Both the position numbers and the translations under genes were made by a program. This document shows positions 1 to 7,465 of a stretch of 64,000 nucleotides of DNA, one piece after another. Each line of letters begins with the position of its first letter. Within the stretch, counting starts at the first letter, position 1. The stretch is from Pigmentiphaga kullae (GTDB lineage: Bacteria; Pseudomonadota; Gammaproteobacteria; Burkholderiales; Burkholderiaceae_B). The stretch spans positions 62,001 through 126,000 of the forward strand of contig NZ_SGXC01000004.1 of NCBI RefSeq assembly GCF_004216695.1, read 5' to 3'. Under the pieces are notes generated by a model, which was given only the letters and a program-made list of their open reading frames with translations, searched no databases and was not told the origin of the DNA.

Positions 1-2
1 AG

Positions 3-557
3 GCCGGCGGCGCCTGGATCGCCGCCGGCAACATCTCGCACTATGCCGACCTGTTGTCCATCCAGCTGCGGATGATGGGCGTGACGGAACTGGAGATGGT
101 CGATGCCCAGGCGGCCATCGAGATCCAGGCGACCGAGCTTGCCGTGCTGCATGCCGGTCCGGACGACCTGGCGCGGCTTGAGGCGTTCGTGGCGCGCCTG
201 CGCGCCTCGATGAACGAGCCGGAAGTGTTCACGGGCCTGGCGATGGATTTCCACGCGCTGGTGGTGCAGGCTTCCAAGAACCGCGCGCTGTCCGCGCAGT
301 TCCTGGCCATCCGGCAGATCCTGCAATCGAACTACAGCCTGCACGCGCGGCAGGACCGGGCCGAGCGCACGGTGGCATTCGCCCAGAAGATGCTGGCGCA
401 TTTCCGCGCGCGGGACGCGGTGGCGGCGCGCAACGAGATGGCCGCGCGCCTGGCCCACATCCGCACGGCGACGCTGGACCTGACGGGCGCCTATTGGCTT
501 GAGCCCGAGCCGCAGGCGAACCAGGCGCCGGCGCCGCGCCGCGCGCGCCGGGCCTGA
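3..557 (+). CDS. GntR-family regulator, C-terminal FCD domain (5' end cut by window)
   Basis: The reading frame is open from the left edge, so the N-terminal winged helix lies outside the window. What remains is about 184 residues of the all-helical FCD ligand-binding domain of FadR-type GntR regulators, seen in the stretch LEMVDAQAAIEIQATELA and the later FHALVVQASKNRAL. FCD domains usually bind an organic acid, often through a metal site. The gene sits at the edge of the catabolic island, 9 bp from the convergent Rieske ferredoxin gene. I infer that it may be the regulator reading the repeated ACAGTATGCGTGTTA-type operators found at 974, 8739, 8764, 10211, 13877 and 18473. No sequence evidence links it directly to those sites. 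The tail ends in an Arg/Ala/Pro-rich extension. Confidence 0.85.
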   Translation, partial: AGGAWIAAGNISHYADLLSIQLRMMGVTELEMVDAQAAIEIQATELAVLHAGPDDLARLEAFVARLRASMNEPEVFTGLAMDFHALVVQASKNRALSAQFLAIRQILQSNYSLHARQDRAERTVAFAQKMLAHFRARDAVAARNEMAARLAHIRTATLDLTGAYWLEPEPQANQAPAPRRARRA

Positions 558-566
558 TTTCCCCGC

Positions 567-917
567 CTACATCCCCACCCACACCCGGCCGGCGTCGACC
601 TTCGTGGCGAAGGTCCGCACGCCTTTCTTGCAGGGCGCCGACAGCGCCTGCCCGGTCCGGATGTCGAACCTGCCGAAGTGCAGCGGACACTGCACGGTGC
701 CGTCCTTGACGTAGCCGTCGGACAGGCGCGAACGCATGTGCGTACAGATGTCCGACGTGGCGTGATAGCCGTCGTCCAGGCGAAAGAGCGCCAGTTCCAA
801 CCCTTCCGCTTCCACGTGCAGTACCCCGCCGGTCTCCAGATCGTCCGCGCCGCATACCGGATGCCAGGACAACGCCTGGTCCGCTTCGGTCTCCATTGCC
901 GCAATACGCGCTTGCAT
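567..917 (-). CDS. Rieske-type [2Fe-2S] ferredoxin
   Basis: This 116-residue protein has the Rieske ligand pattern C58-x-H60 and C77-x2-H80 (CTH and CPLH), which binds a 2Fe-2S cluster through two Cys and two His. Its size fits the ferredoxin components of multicomponent ring-hydroxylating dioxygenases, such as BphF or CarAc, that shuttle electrons from a reductase to the terminal oxygenase. I chose the ATG at 917 because GAAGAAGGTGGAA lies just upstream; a longer frame to 1034 would run through the divergent promoter region. The gene is divergent from the amidohydrolase at 1033, and both share the operator-like site at 974-995. It is the only stand-alone ferredoxin in the island, so it may serve the two-subunit dioxygenase at 3626-5550; that pairing is inferred. 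Confidence 0.88.
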   Translation of the reverse strand: MQARIAAMETEADQALSWHPVCGADDLETGGVLHVEAEGLELALFRLDDGYHATSDICTHMRSRLSDGYVKDGTVQCPLHFGRFDIRTGQALSAPCKKGVRTFATKVDAGRVWVGM

Positions 918-973
918 GTTCCACCTTCTTCGTCGGTTATCGATGGGCTTTATTTTCTTCATATGGTAGCATG

Positions 974-995
974 GTAAAACAGTATGCGTGTTTAC
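974..995. promoter_or_regulatory. Putative operator A of the island regulon
   Basis: This imperfect inverted repeat has half-sites GTAAAACA and GTGTTTAC around the shared core ACAGTATGCG. It is one of six copies of the same motif in the island. It lies between the divergent Rieske ferredoxin (567-917) and amidohydrolase (1033) genes, 38 bp before the latter's start. The form is typical of GntR/FadR-type operators; the cognate regulator is not proven. Confidence 0.6.
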
Positions 996-1032
996 AGGGC
1001 GCAAGAAAAACGCCCATAAAGAGGAGAGCACC

Positions 1033-2472
1033 ATGTCAGGATTCGCAGACTATCCGGGAGACCAGGTGCGGGCCAAGGTCCGCCATCCCATCATCGACAG
1101 CGATGCGCACATCATCGAGTGCGAGTTCGTGCTGAACGACTACGTCAGGGAGATCGGCGGCGCCGAACTGATGGAGCGGTCGCGCCAGCGCGGCCGCAAG
1201 GGGCCGGCGTTCTCGGACAACGCGACCAAGGGGCTGTGGTGGGGCGCGCCGTCGGGCAGGAACACCAGCGACCGCGCCATGGCCATGCTGCCGAAGTACT
1301 TCCGCTCGCAGATGGATCGCGCCGGGCTGGACTTCGCGCACATGCTGACGACCAACGGCATAGGCGGCCTGTACATTCCCGACGCAGAACTGCGCCAGGT
1401 CCGCTGCCGCGCGCTCAACACCATGTATGCCGACATGTTCAAGGACGTGGGCGACCGCATCCGCCCGGTGGCCGTCATTCCCACCTATACCCCGGAGGAA
1501 GCCATACGCGAGCTGGACCACGCGGTGCTCGAACTGGGGCACAAGGCGGTGATGATAGGCACGGAGATCCGCGTGCCGCATCCCGATGTCGCCGCGGCCG
1601 CGCCGGAGCTGGCGGCGCATGCGCAGAAGGTGACCTCGATCGCCATGGACAGCCCGCACGACTACGACCCGTTCTGGCGCCGCTGCGTCGAGCTGGGCGT
1701 GGCGCCGCTGTGCCACACCTCGGCCCATGGCGCGCGTACGCGCAATTCGCCCACGAACTATGTCTTCAACCACCTGGGCAGCTTCGCGTCGGGGTCGGAG
1801 TACTTCTGTCGCTCGCTGTTCCTGGGCGGCGTGACGAACCGCTTCCCGACGCTGAAGTTCGGCTTCCTGGAGTGCGGCGCGGGCTGGGCGCTGACGTTGC
1901 TGAACGACATCGTCGAGCACTGGGAGAAGCGCAACGTGCGCTACCTGCAAAGCAGCCTGGACCCGGACAAGCTGGACATCGCGCTGATGGCCGAGCTGTT
2001 CGAGCAGTTCGGCGACGCGCGCCACACGGCCGAACGCTTCCTGCAGAACCCGCATCATGGGCTGGCCCGGCCGGGGCGGCCGGAATTGTTCGACGAGTTC
2101 GGCGCGGCGGGCATGACCGAGGTGCGCGACCTGCGCCGGCTGTTCTGCGACAACTTCTATTTCGGTTGCGAGGCCGACGACAGGATGCTGTCGGTGGCGT
2201 TCAACCGGCGCCTGAATCCGGTGGGCGCCACGCTCAAGGCCATGTTCGGTTCGGACATCGGGCACTGGGACGTGATGGACGCGCGCAGCATCCTGTCCGA
2301 AGCCTACAACCTGATCCAGGCCGAGCTGATCACGGAAGAGGACTTCAAGGCGCTGACCTTCGACAACTGCGCGGAGATGATGCTGTCGATGAATCCCGCC
2401 TATTTCGACGGGACGGTCATCCAGGACGCGGCGCACGCATTCCTGCGGGAGCGTACGCCGGCGGCGGCCTGA
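1033..2472 (+). CDS. Amidohydrolase family (COG2159-type) metal-dependent hydrolase or decarboxylase
   Basis: This 479-residue protein belongs to the amidohydrolase_2 family, which includes ACMSD, gamma-resorcylate decarboxylase and related enzymes of aromatic catabolism. The first metal-binding strand reads IIDSDAHIIE (D24, H26), and later candidate ligands occur in CHTSAHG and in GSDIGHWD near the C-terminus, as expected of a TIM-barrel metallohydrolase. The ATG at 1033 is preceded by GAGGAGAG. At 479 residues it is longer than the roughly 300-340 residues of LigI, LigJ or ACMSD. It may act as a decarboxylase, hydratase or hydrolase on a ring or ring-cleavage product; the substrate is not readable. 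The operator at 974-995 suggests co-regulation with the other oxygenase genes. Confidence 0.85.
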   Translation: MSGFADYPGDQVRAKVRHPIIDSDAHIIECEFVLNDYVREIGGAELMERSRQRGRKGPAFSDNATKGLWWGAPSGRNTSDRAMAMLPKYFRSQMDRAGLDFAHMLTTNGIGGLYIPDAELRQVRCRALNTMYADMFKDVGDRIRPVAVIPTYTPEEAIRELDHAVLELGHKAVMIGTEIRVPHPDVAAAAPELAAHAQKVTSIAMDSPHDYDPFWRRCVELGVAPLCHTSAHGARTRNSPTNYVFNHLGSFASGSEYFCRSLFLGGVTNRFPTLKFGFLECGAGWALTLLNDIVEHWEKRNVRYLQSSLDPDKLDIALMAELFEQFGDARHTAERFLQNPHHGLARPGRPELFDEFGAAGMTEVRDLRRLFCDNFYFGCEADDRMLSVAFNRRLNPVGATLKAMFGSDIGHWDVMDARSILSEAYNLIQAELITEEDFKALTFDNCAEMMLSMNPAYFDGTVIQDAAHAFLRERTPAAA

Positions 2473-2481
2473 GCGGCCGGC

Positions 2482-2502
2482 GCTCCGGACCCGGTCCGGA
2501 GC
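2482..2502. terminator. Terminator-like inverted repeat between convergent genes
   Basis: Perfect 10-bp arms (GCTCCGGACC / GGTCCGGAGC) around one central base lie between the convergent genes ending at 2472 and 2512. There is no clear T-run, so the element may act weakly or in both directions. Confidence 0.45.
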
Positions 2503-2511
2503 GGGCCGTGC

Positions 2512-3522
2512 CTAGGCCAGCGCGGCCAGGCGCTCGCGCCAGCGCGGCAGCACCTCGGGGTTGCGCACGTGCAGCGGCGTTTCTCCCCGCAGCGCGCGCA
2601 TGGTGTTCTCCAGCGCCACCCCCGGCATGCGGGCATACAGCTCTTCCGAATGGCCGACGACGTGGCCGGTGCCTATCACTGCCGGGTGCCCGCGCAGCGG
2701 GTGGTCCGCCGGCAGCGGTTCGGTCTCCCAGGTGTCGATGGCCGCGCCCGACAGCCGTCCCGATTCCAGCGCGGCCAGCAGCGCCGCCTCGTCCACGCAG
2801 CCGCCGCGGCCGACGTTGATCAGGCTGGCGCCGGCCTTCATCGTCGCGATCGCGGCCGCGTCGATCAGGTGATGGGTTTCCGGGGTCAGCGTGACCAGCA
2901 CGACGGTCGTGTCCGATTCCGCCAGCAGCGTGTCCAGCGGCACCAGTTCGGCGCCGTGGTCCCGGACCGCCTCGGCCTGCACGTAGGGATCGGCGACCAG
3001 GATGCGGCAGCCCCAGGGCGCCAGCATGCGGGCGACGGTGCGGCCGATGTTGCCGAAGCCCACCAGGCCGACGGTGGATCCGTGCACCATGCCGCCCAGC
3101 GGCGCGGGGCGCCAGACGCCGTCGGCCAGCGTGCGCATCTTCGCCAGCAGCCGCTTGCGCAGCGCCGCGATCAGCATGACCGACGCCTCGGCCATGCCGA
3201 CGAAATTCTCGGCCGCCGCGCCGTGCGCGACCACGATTCCGAGTTCGCTGGCGCGGGCGACGTCGATGTGCTCGGTGCCGATGATGGGCGAGGTGACCAC
3301 CTTCAGCCGGGGCGACGCCTCCAGCACTTCGGCCGGAATACGGATGCCGTTGAACATGCCGACGTAGGCGTCGGCCCCGGGACAGAACCGGGCCATGAGT
3401 TCCGGGGTCCAGTGCTGCGCCTCCACCGGCAGCCGGCTGACCGCGCAGCCCGCCGACGCCAGCAGGTCGGCCAGGCTTTCGTAGGGCCCCAGGCGGGCCG
3501 AGACGACCACGTTGTATGCCAT
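2512..3522 (-). CDS. D-2-hydroxyacid dehydrogenase, NAD(P)-dependent
   Basis: This 336-residue protein has the layout of the D-isomer-specific 2-hydroxyacid dehydrogenases: a split catalytic domain around a Rossmann domain with GFGNIG at 155-160. The NVGRGG stretch and the GTGHVVGHSE region carry the expected active-site Arg and His. Such enzymes interconvert 2-oxo and D-2-hydroxy acids with NAD(P)H. The ATG at 3522 has GAGAGGAGC just upstream. It is divergent from the dioxygenase operon at 3626 and probably shares the palindromic site at 3584-3600. In the island it may reduce or oxidise a short-chain acid from ring cleavage; this is inferred. A second, distinct family member lies at 28106-29056. 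Confidence 0.88.
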   Translation of the reverse strand: MAYNVVVSARLGPYESLADLLASAGCAVSRLPVEAQHWTPELMARFCPGADAYVGMFNGIRIPAEVLEASPRLKVVTSPIIGTEHIDVARASELGIVVAHGAAAENFVGMAEASVMLIAALRKRLLAKMRTLADGVWRPAPLGGMVHGSTVGLVGFGNIGRTVARMLAPWGCRILVADPYVQAEAVRDHGAELVPLDTLLAESDTTVVLVTLTPETHHLIDAAAIATMKAGASLINVGRGGCVDEAALLAALESGRLSGAAIDTWETEPLPADHPLRGHPAVIGTGHVVGHSEELYARMPGVALENTMRALRGETPLHVRNPEVLPRWRERLAALA

Positions 3523-3583
3523 TGCTCTTGCTCCTCTCTTCCGGTTGCCAATCGTTTTATACAGCTATACCATTATACTAATT

Positions 3584-3600
3584 ATTTGGTAATACCAAAT
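3584..3600. promoter_or_regulatory. Perfect 8+1+8 palindrome, putative operator
   Basis: ATTTGGTAATACCAAAT is a perfect inverted repeat with a single central base. It lies in the 103-bp gap between the divergent D-2-hydroxyacid dehydrogenase and the Rieske dioxygenase operon, 25 bp before the latter's start. The form suits a dimeric GntR-type repressor. It differs from the other island motif and from the AT palindromes at 16186 and 17112. Confidence 0.6.
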
Positions 3601-3625
3601 AAGCAAACCCCGGTAGGAGAGAGAC

Positions 3626-5053
3626 ATGAGCAAGAAAGACATCGCTTCGCTGGTGGACGATCGTCCCGAGGACGGCGTCTTCCGCCTGCACCGCAGCGTG
3701 TTCAGCGACCCCGAGATTTTCGAGCTGGAGATGAAGTACATCTTCGAGCGGAACTGGGTATTCCTGGGCCTGGACTCGCAGGTTCGCAATCCCCACGACT
3801 ACATGACGACGACGGTGGGCCGACATCCGGTCGTGGTCATGCGCGACGGGGAAGGCAACCTGAACGCCTTCATCAACAGCTGTCCCCACAAGGGGGCCAG
3901 GCTTTGCCATCTCGCGCAGGGCAATCGCAAGATCCACGTCTGCCAGTACCACAGCTGGTCGTTCGACAGCGCGGGCAGGATACGGGGGCTGAAGTTCAAG
4001 GACGACGGCCAGTACAGCCCGGCCTTCGACGACGACAGCCACGACCTGGCGGCGCTGCCGCGCTTCGAGGTCTACCGGGGCTTCATGTTCGGCGCCCTGT
4101 CCGCCGACGTCCTGCCGCTGTCCGAGTACCTGGGCGAGGCCAGGACCTTCATCGACATCGCGGTCGATACCAGTCCGCAGGGCCTGGAACTGGTGCCGGG
4201 CGTGGTGGGCTTCACGTTCGAAGGCAACTGGAAGCTGCAGCTGGAGAACTGTTCGGACCAGTATCACTTCACGTCCACTCATCCGTCCTATCTCAAGGTG
4301 CTGGACCGGCGCGCCGAGAAGGGCTGGGAAGGCACCGTGCGCGCCAACGTGCGGGGGCGGGGCGGGCGCAAGGCCATGCAGTTCCCGGCCGACGGGCTCG
4401 AGCACATCGCCGGCGGCTCGACGTCGTTCGAACATGGCCACAACCTGAACTGGAACCGCCGCACGGTGAACGACAGCCATCCCCTGTTCGAGCGCGCGGA
4501 GGAACTCAAGGAGCAGTTCGGCGAAGCCCGGCGGGATTGGATGTTCAACACCCGCAACCTGACGCTGTTTCCCAACGTGCAGGTGGCCGAGAACGCTTCC
4601 AGCCAGTTGCGCATCATCCGCCCGATCTCGGTGGACAAGACCGAGATGCTGACCTACTGCATCGCGCCGGTCGGCGAAAGCGCCGCGGCGCGGGCCCAGC
4701 GCATCCGGCAGTACGAGGACTTCTTCAACCCCAGCGGCCTGGCCACGCCGGACGACACCATCAATTACGAGGACTGCCAGGACGGCCACCTGAATCCGGT
4801 CGCTCCCTGGCTCCAGGGCCATGCGCGCGGCATGATGCTGGCCAGCCCGGACGGCGATCCGTTCATCGACCGGCTGGGCGTCAAGGCCTTGTCGTCGGTG
4901 ATCGGCGGCGTGGAGCTGGGCGACGAGACCATTTTCCATACCTACTACCGTTCCTGGCGGGCCCTGCTGCAGGCCGGCCAGCGCGCCGACGAGGCCGCCG
5001 CCCGCGGCCAGCCCGCCCCCGCACCCGCCCGCCTCGTGGAGACCGTACGATGA
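3626..5053 (+). CDS. Rieske aromatic ring-hydroxylating dioxygenase, large (alpha) subunit
   Basis: This 475-residue protein is a terminal oxygenase alpha subunit of the benzoate/anthranilate dioxygenase type. The Rieske cluster ligands are C86, H88, C106 and H109. The mononuclear iron site is in NCSDQYHFTSTH: the bridging D211 plus iron ligands H214 and H219. Such enzymes insert O2 into an aromatic acid to give a cis-diol or, in some members, demethylate or decarboxylate it. The start at 3626 has AGGAGAG upstream. The beta subunit gene follows with a 4-bp ATGA overlap. No dedicated reductase gene follows; the ferredoxin at 567-917 and the reductase at 12167-13138 are the nearest electron carriers. 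The exact substrate is unknown. Confidence 0.93.
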   Translation: MSKKDIASLVDDRPEDGVFRLHRSVFSDPEIFELEMKYIFERNWVFLGLDSQVRNPHDYMTTTVGRHPVVVMRDGEGNLNAFINSCPHKGARLCHLAQGNRKIHVCQYHSWSFDSAGRIRGLKFKDDGQYSPAFDDDSHDLAALPRFEVYRGFMFGALSADVLPLSEYLGEARTFIDIAVDTSPQGLELVPGVVGFTFEGNWKLQLENCSDQYHFTSTHPSYLKVLDRRAEKGWEGTVRANVRGRGGRKAMQFPADGLEHIAGGSTSFEHGHNLNWNRRTVNDSHPLFERAEELKEQFGEARRDWMFNTRNLTLFPNVQVAENASSQLRIIRPISVDKTEMLTYCIAPVGESAAARAQRIRQYEDFFNPSGLATPDDTINYEDCQDGHLNPVAPWLQGHARGMMLASPDGDPFIDRLGVKALSSVIGGVELGDETIFHTYYRSWRALLQAGQRADEAAARGQPAPAPARLVETVR

Positions 5054-5550
5054 GCCATGCCCTGACGCCTGCCCACGCGGCGGACTACCTGTACCGCGAA
5101 GCCCACCTGCTGGACCGGCAGCGCTTCGACGATTGGGTCGACTTGTACACCAGCGACGCGGTCTACTGGATCCCCGCCTGGAAGAGCGAGCACCAGCCCA
5201 CGGACAATCCCGAAACCGAACTGTCCCTGGTGTACTGCGCGTCGCGCAATGCGCTGGTGGACCGGGTATGGCGCCTGACCTCGAACCTGTCGGTCGCCTC
5301 GATGCCGCTGGCGCGCACGGCCCATTCGGTGTCCAACGTCATCGTCGAGCAGGCCGGCGACGACACGATGGACCTGCGATCGAGCTGGACCTCGCATGTC
5401 TACAACCCCAAGTACAAGTCGCAGCACGTCTACTTCGGGTCTTACGAGCACCGGCTCCAGCGCGTGGACGAGGGCTGGAAGATCGCCCGCAAGAAGATCA
5501 CGCTGATGAACGATTTCATCCCCACGGTCCTGGATTTGTACATGGTGTGA
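5050..5550 (+). CDS. Aromatic ring-hydroxylating dioxygenase, small (beta) subunit
   Basis: This 166-residue protein is the SnoaL/NTF2-like beta subunit that builds the alpha3-beta3 hexamer with the product of the preceding gene. The N-terminal pattern (YREAHLLDRQRFDDWVDLY, then DAVYWIPAW) and the C-terminal GWKIARKKITLMND are characteristic of BenB/XylY-type subunits. Its ATG overlaps the TGA of the alpha gene, indicating translational coupling. Beta subunits have no cofactors and a mainly structural role. The stop codon lies inside a 19-bp perfect hairpin shared with the convergent SDR gene. Confidence 0.92.
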   Translation: MSHALTPAHAADYLYREAHLLDRQRFDDWVDLYTSDAVYWIPAWKSEHQPTDNPETELSLVYCASRNALVDRVWRLTSNLSVASMPLARTAHSVSNVIVEQAGDDTMDLRSSWTSHVYNPKYKSQHVYFGSYEHRLQRVDEGWKIARKKITLMNDFIPTVLDLYMV

Positions 5551-5590
5551 TGCGCCGGGCATGCGAGACCGTCGCATGCCCGGCGCATCA
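5548..5590. terminator. Bidirectional terminator-like hairpin containing both stop codons
   Basis: Perfect 19-bp arms, starting TGATGCGCCGGGCATGCGA, flank the loop GACCG. The left arm begins with the TGA of the dioxygenase beta subunit and the right arm ends with the complement of the SDR's TGA. The symmetry serves both converging transcripts; there is no long T-run. Confidence 0.7.
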
Positions 5591-6391
5591 TCGCGCCGCC
5601 GCATAGCGCGGCGCGACAGTGCTGCTGGACAGGTGGTTCGCCATGGCCTGGCGCGCCGCCTCGTAGGCATTCCACTTTTCGCCGTCGTGCAGCGAAGGAA
5701 TGGTGATCCGTTCGCCCCGGGCGAAGCCCAGCAGCGCGGCATCGACCAGGTCTTCGGCGCGCATGACGATGCGCTGGTCCAGGTGCTCGACCGGCAGGCC
5801 GCCGATGGCCCAGAAGTCGGTGGCCGTGGCGCCGGGCAGCACCGCCTGCACCCGTATGCCCTTGTCGGCCAGCTCGTGCTGCAGCGACTGGCTGAAGGCC
5901 AGCACGAAGGCCTTGCTGCCGCCATAGACGCCGTTCAGCACTTCCGGGGCGATGGCGACGATGGACGCGATGTTGATGATCGCGCCCCGGCCGCGCGCGA
6001 CGAAGCCCGGCACGGCGGCGTAGGCCAGGCGCATGGGCGCGGTGACGTTCAATTCGACCATGCGCGTCATCTGCTCCACGTCGCTCTGCAGCAGCGGCGT
6101 GTGCGTGCCGATGCCCGCGTTGTTCACCAGCAGGGTAATGCTGGCGTCCCGGCGCAGCAGGTCCTCCACCCGCGCCAGCTCGGCGCGGTCGTTCAGGTCG
6201 GCCGGCAGCACTTCCACCGAACGGCCGGTGCGGGTGCTGAGGTCGCGCGCCAGCGCATTGAGCCGTTCGCGATTGCGGGCCACCAGGATCAGGTCGTAGC
6301 CGTGCCGTGCCAGCCGGTCGGCGTACAGGGCGCCGATGCCGCTGGAGGCGCCGGTGATGAGGGCCGTGCCGGGATGGGAGTGCGGTTCCAT
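5588..6391 (-). CDS. Short-chain dehydrogenase/reductase (SDR)
   Basis: This 267-residue protein is a classical SDR. It has the cofactor motif TGASSGIG (13-20), NNAG (90-93), and catalytic S143, Y156 and K160 in YGGSK. It should oxidise or reduce an alcohol/ketone with NAD(P); in a ring-hydroxylation cluster one option is a cis-diol dehydrogenase, which is only an inference. The ATG at 6391 gives the usual SDR N-terminus; an upstream in-frame ATG at 6475 would overlap the divergent regulator's promoter. The gene is convergent with the dioxygenase and divergent from the AraC-type regulator at 6507, which may control it. Confidence 0.9.
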   Translation of the reverse strand: MEPHSHPGTALITGASSGIGALYADRLARHGYDLILVARNRERLNALARDLSTRTGRSVEVLPADLNDRAELARVEDLLRRDASITLLVNNAGIGTHTPLLQSDVEQMTRMVELNVTAPMRLAYAAVPGFVARGRGAIINIASIVAIAPEVLNGVYGGSKAFVLAFSQSLQHELADKGIRVQAVLPGATATDFWAIGGLPVEHLDQRIVMRAEDLVDAALLGFARGERITIPSLHDGEKWNAYEAARQAMANHLSSSTVAPRYAAAR

Positions 6392-6458
6392 GATAAGACT
6401 CCTTGCGTGGAGAGTATGTCGATGGGGAACATGGTGCGCTTGCCCTTGGATGTCGTAA

Positions 6459-6475
6459 ATGACGTATATAGTCAT
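6459..6475. promoter_or_regulatory. Putative operator between SDR and AraC-type regulator
   Basis: ATGAC and GTCAT form a 5-bp inverted repeat around GTATATA in the divergent gap between the SDR and the GlxA-type regulator. It is a plausible autoregulatory site, but short repeats like this arise by chance. Confidence 0.3.
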
Positions 6476-6506
6476 GAATCAAGACATACGAAAAAGGGGC
6501 GATTCC

Positions 6507-7451
6507 ATGCACCGCGTCGGCTATCTTTTACCCGAGGGCTTCCAGGTCATGGGCCTGGGCACCCAGGCCGTCTTCGAATTTGCCAACCTGGTGGCGGGCG
6601 AGCCTTTCTATGAGGTGGAGAACTACGCGCTGGGCGGCACGGTGCGCGCGTCGACCGGCCTGACCGTCCAGGCCCGCGCGTTCACCGCCCGCAGCCAGGC
6701 CGACACCTGGCTGGTGGCCGGCGTCATTTCGCCGCTCGATACGCCGGTGGCGTCCGGACTGCTCCCGCGACTGCGGAAGCTCGCCACGCGCGCGCGGCGC
6801 GTCGCCGGCCTGTGCACCGGCGCTTTCGTGCTGGCCGAGGCGGGCTTGCTGGACGGCAGGCGGGCGACGACGCACTGGTACTGGGCCGAGGCATTGCAGC
6901 AGCGCCATCCCGGCGTGCAGGTCGAGGCCGATCGCATCTACATCGCCGATGGGGCTGTGTGGACGTCCGCCGGCATGACGGCGGAGCTGGACCTGGCGCT
7001 GGCGATGGTGGAGAAGGACCTGGGCGCCGAGACGGCGCGCTCGGTGGCGCATAGGCTGGTCATGCACCAGCGCCGCTCAGGCGGGCAGTCGCAGCACTCG
7101 GAAATGCTCCGGCTCGCTCCCAAGTCCGATCGCATCCAGCGGGCGCTGGAGCATGCGAGGCGCCACCTTGCACAGCCGCTGAGCGTGGAGGAACTGGCCG
7201 GAGCCGCCCGCCTGAGCCCGCGCCAGTTCAGCAGGGTGTTCACGGCCGAGACCGGCCAGTCGCCGGCCAAGGCCATCGAAGGATTGCGGCTGGAAGCGGC
7301 GCGGCTGATGATCGAAAGCAGCCGGCATCCGCTTGAGGTGGTGGCCAGGGAGTCGGGGTTCCGGGACCGGCGCCACATGCGCGAGGCCTTCATGCGGGGC
7401 TTCGGCCTGCCTCCGCAGGCGGTCCGGCGCGAGGCCCGCGCAACACCCTGA
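6507..7451 (+). CDS. GlxA-type transcriptional regulator (DJ-1/PfpI domain plus AraC HTH)
   Basis: This protein of about 314 residues has an N-terminal class-I amidotransferase-like (DJ-1/PfpI) domain and a C-terminal AraC/XylS DNA-binding domain of about 100 residues. The signature GLCTGAFVLAEAGLL followed by DGRRATTHW marks the GlxA group, where the amidotransferase-like domain senses a ligand rather than catalysing. The C-terminal half shows two helix-turn-helix units (SVEELAGAARLSPRQFSRVF and the ESGFRDRRHMREAF region). I chose the ATG at 6507 because AAGGGG lies about 10 bp upstream; in-frame ATGs at 6459 and 6474 are possible. It is divergent from the SDR gene, its likeliest target. Confidence 0.88.
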   Translation: MHRVGYLLPEGFQVMGLGTQAVFEFANLVAGEPFYEVENYALGGTVRASTGLTVQARAFTARSQADTWLVAGVISPLDTPVASGLLPRLRKLATRARRVAGLCTGAFVLAEAGLLDGRRATTHWYWAEALQQRHPGVQVEADRIYIADGAVWTSAGMTAELDLALAMVEKDLGAETARSVAHRLVMHQRRSGGQSQHSEMLRLAPKSDRIQRALEHARRHLAQPLSVEELAGAARLSPRQFSRVFTAETGQSPAKAIEGLRLEAARLMIESSRHPLEVVARESGFRDRRHMREAFMRGFGLPPQAVRREARATP

Positions 7452-7465
7452 CCCATCCGGCGGCC

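Noticed and set aside
1033-2472. Calling this amidohydrolase a LigI-type 2-pyrone-4,6-dicarboxylate lactonase
   Set aside because: At 479 residues it is far longer than LigI, and the DAH metal motif with the surrounding sequence fits the general COG2159 group better.
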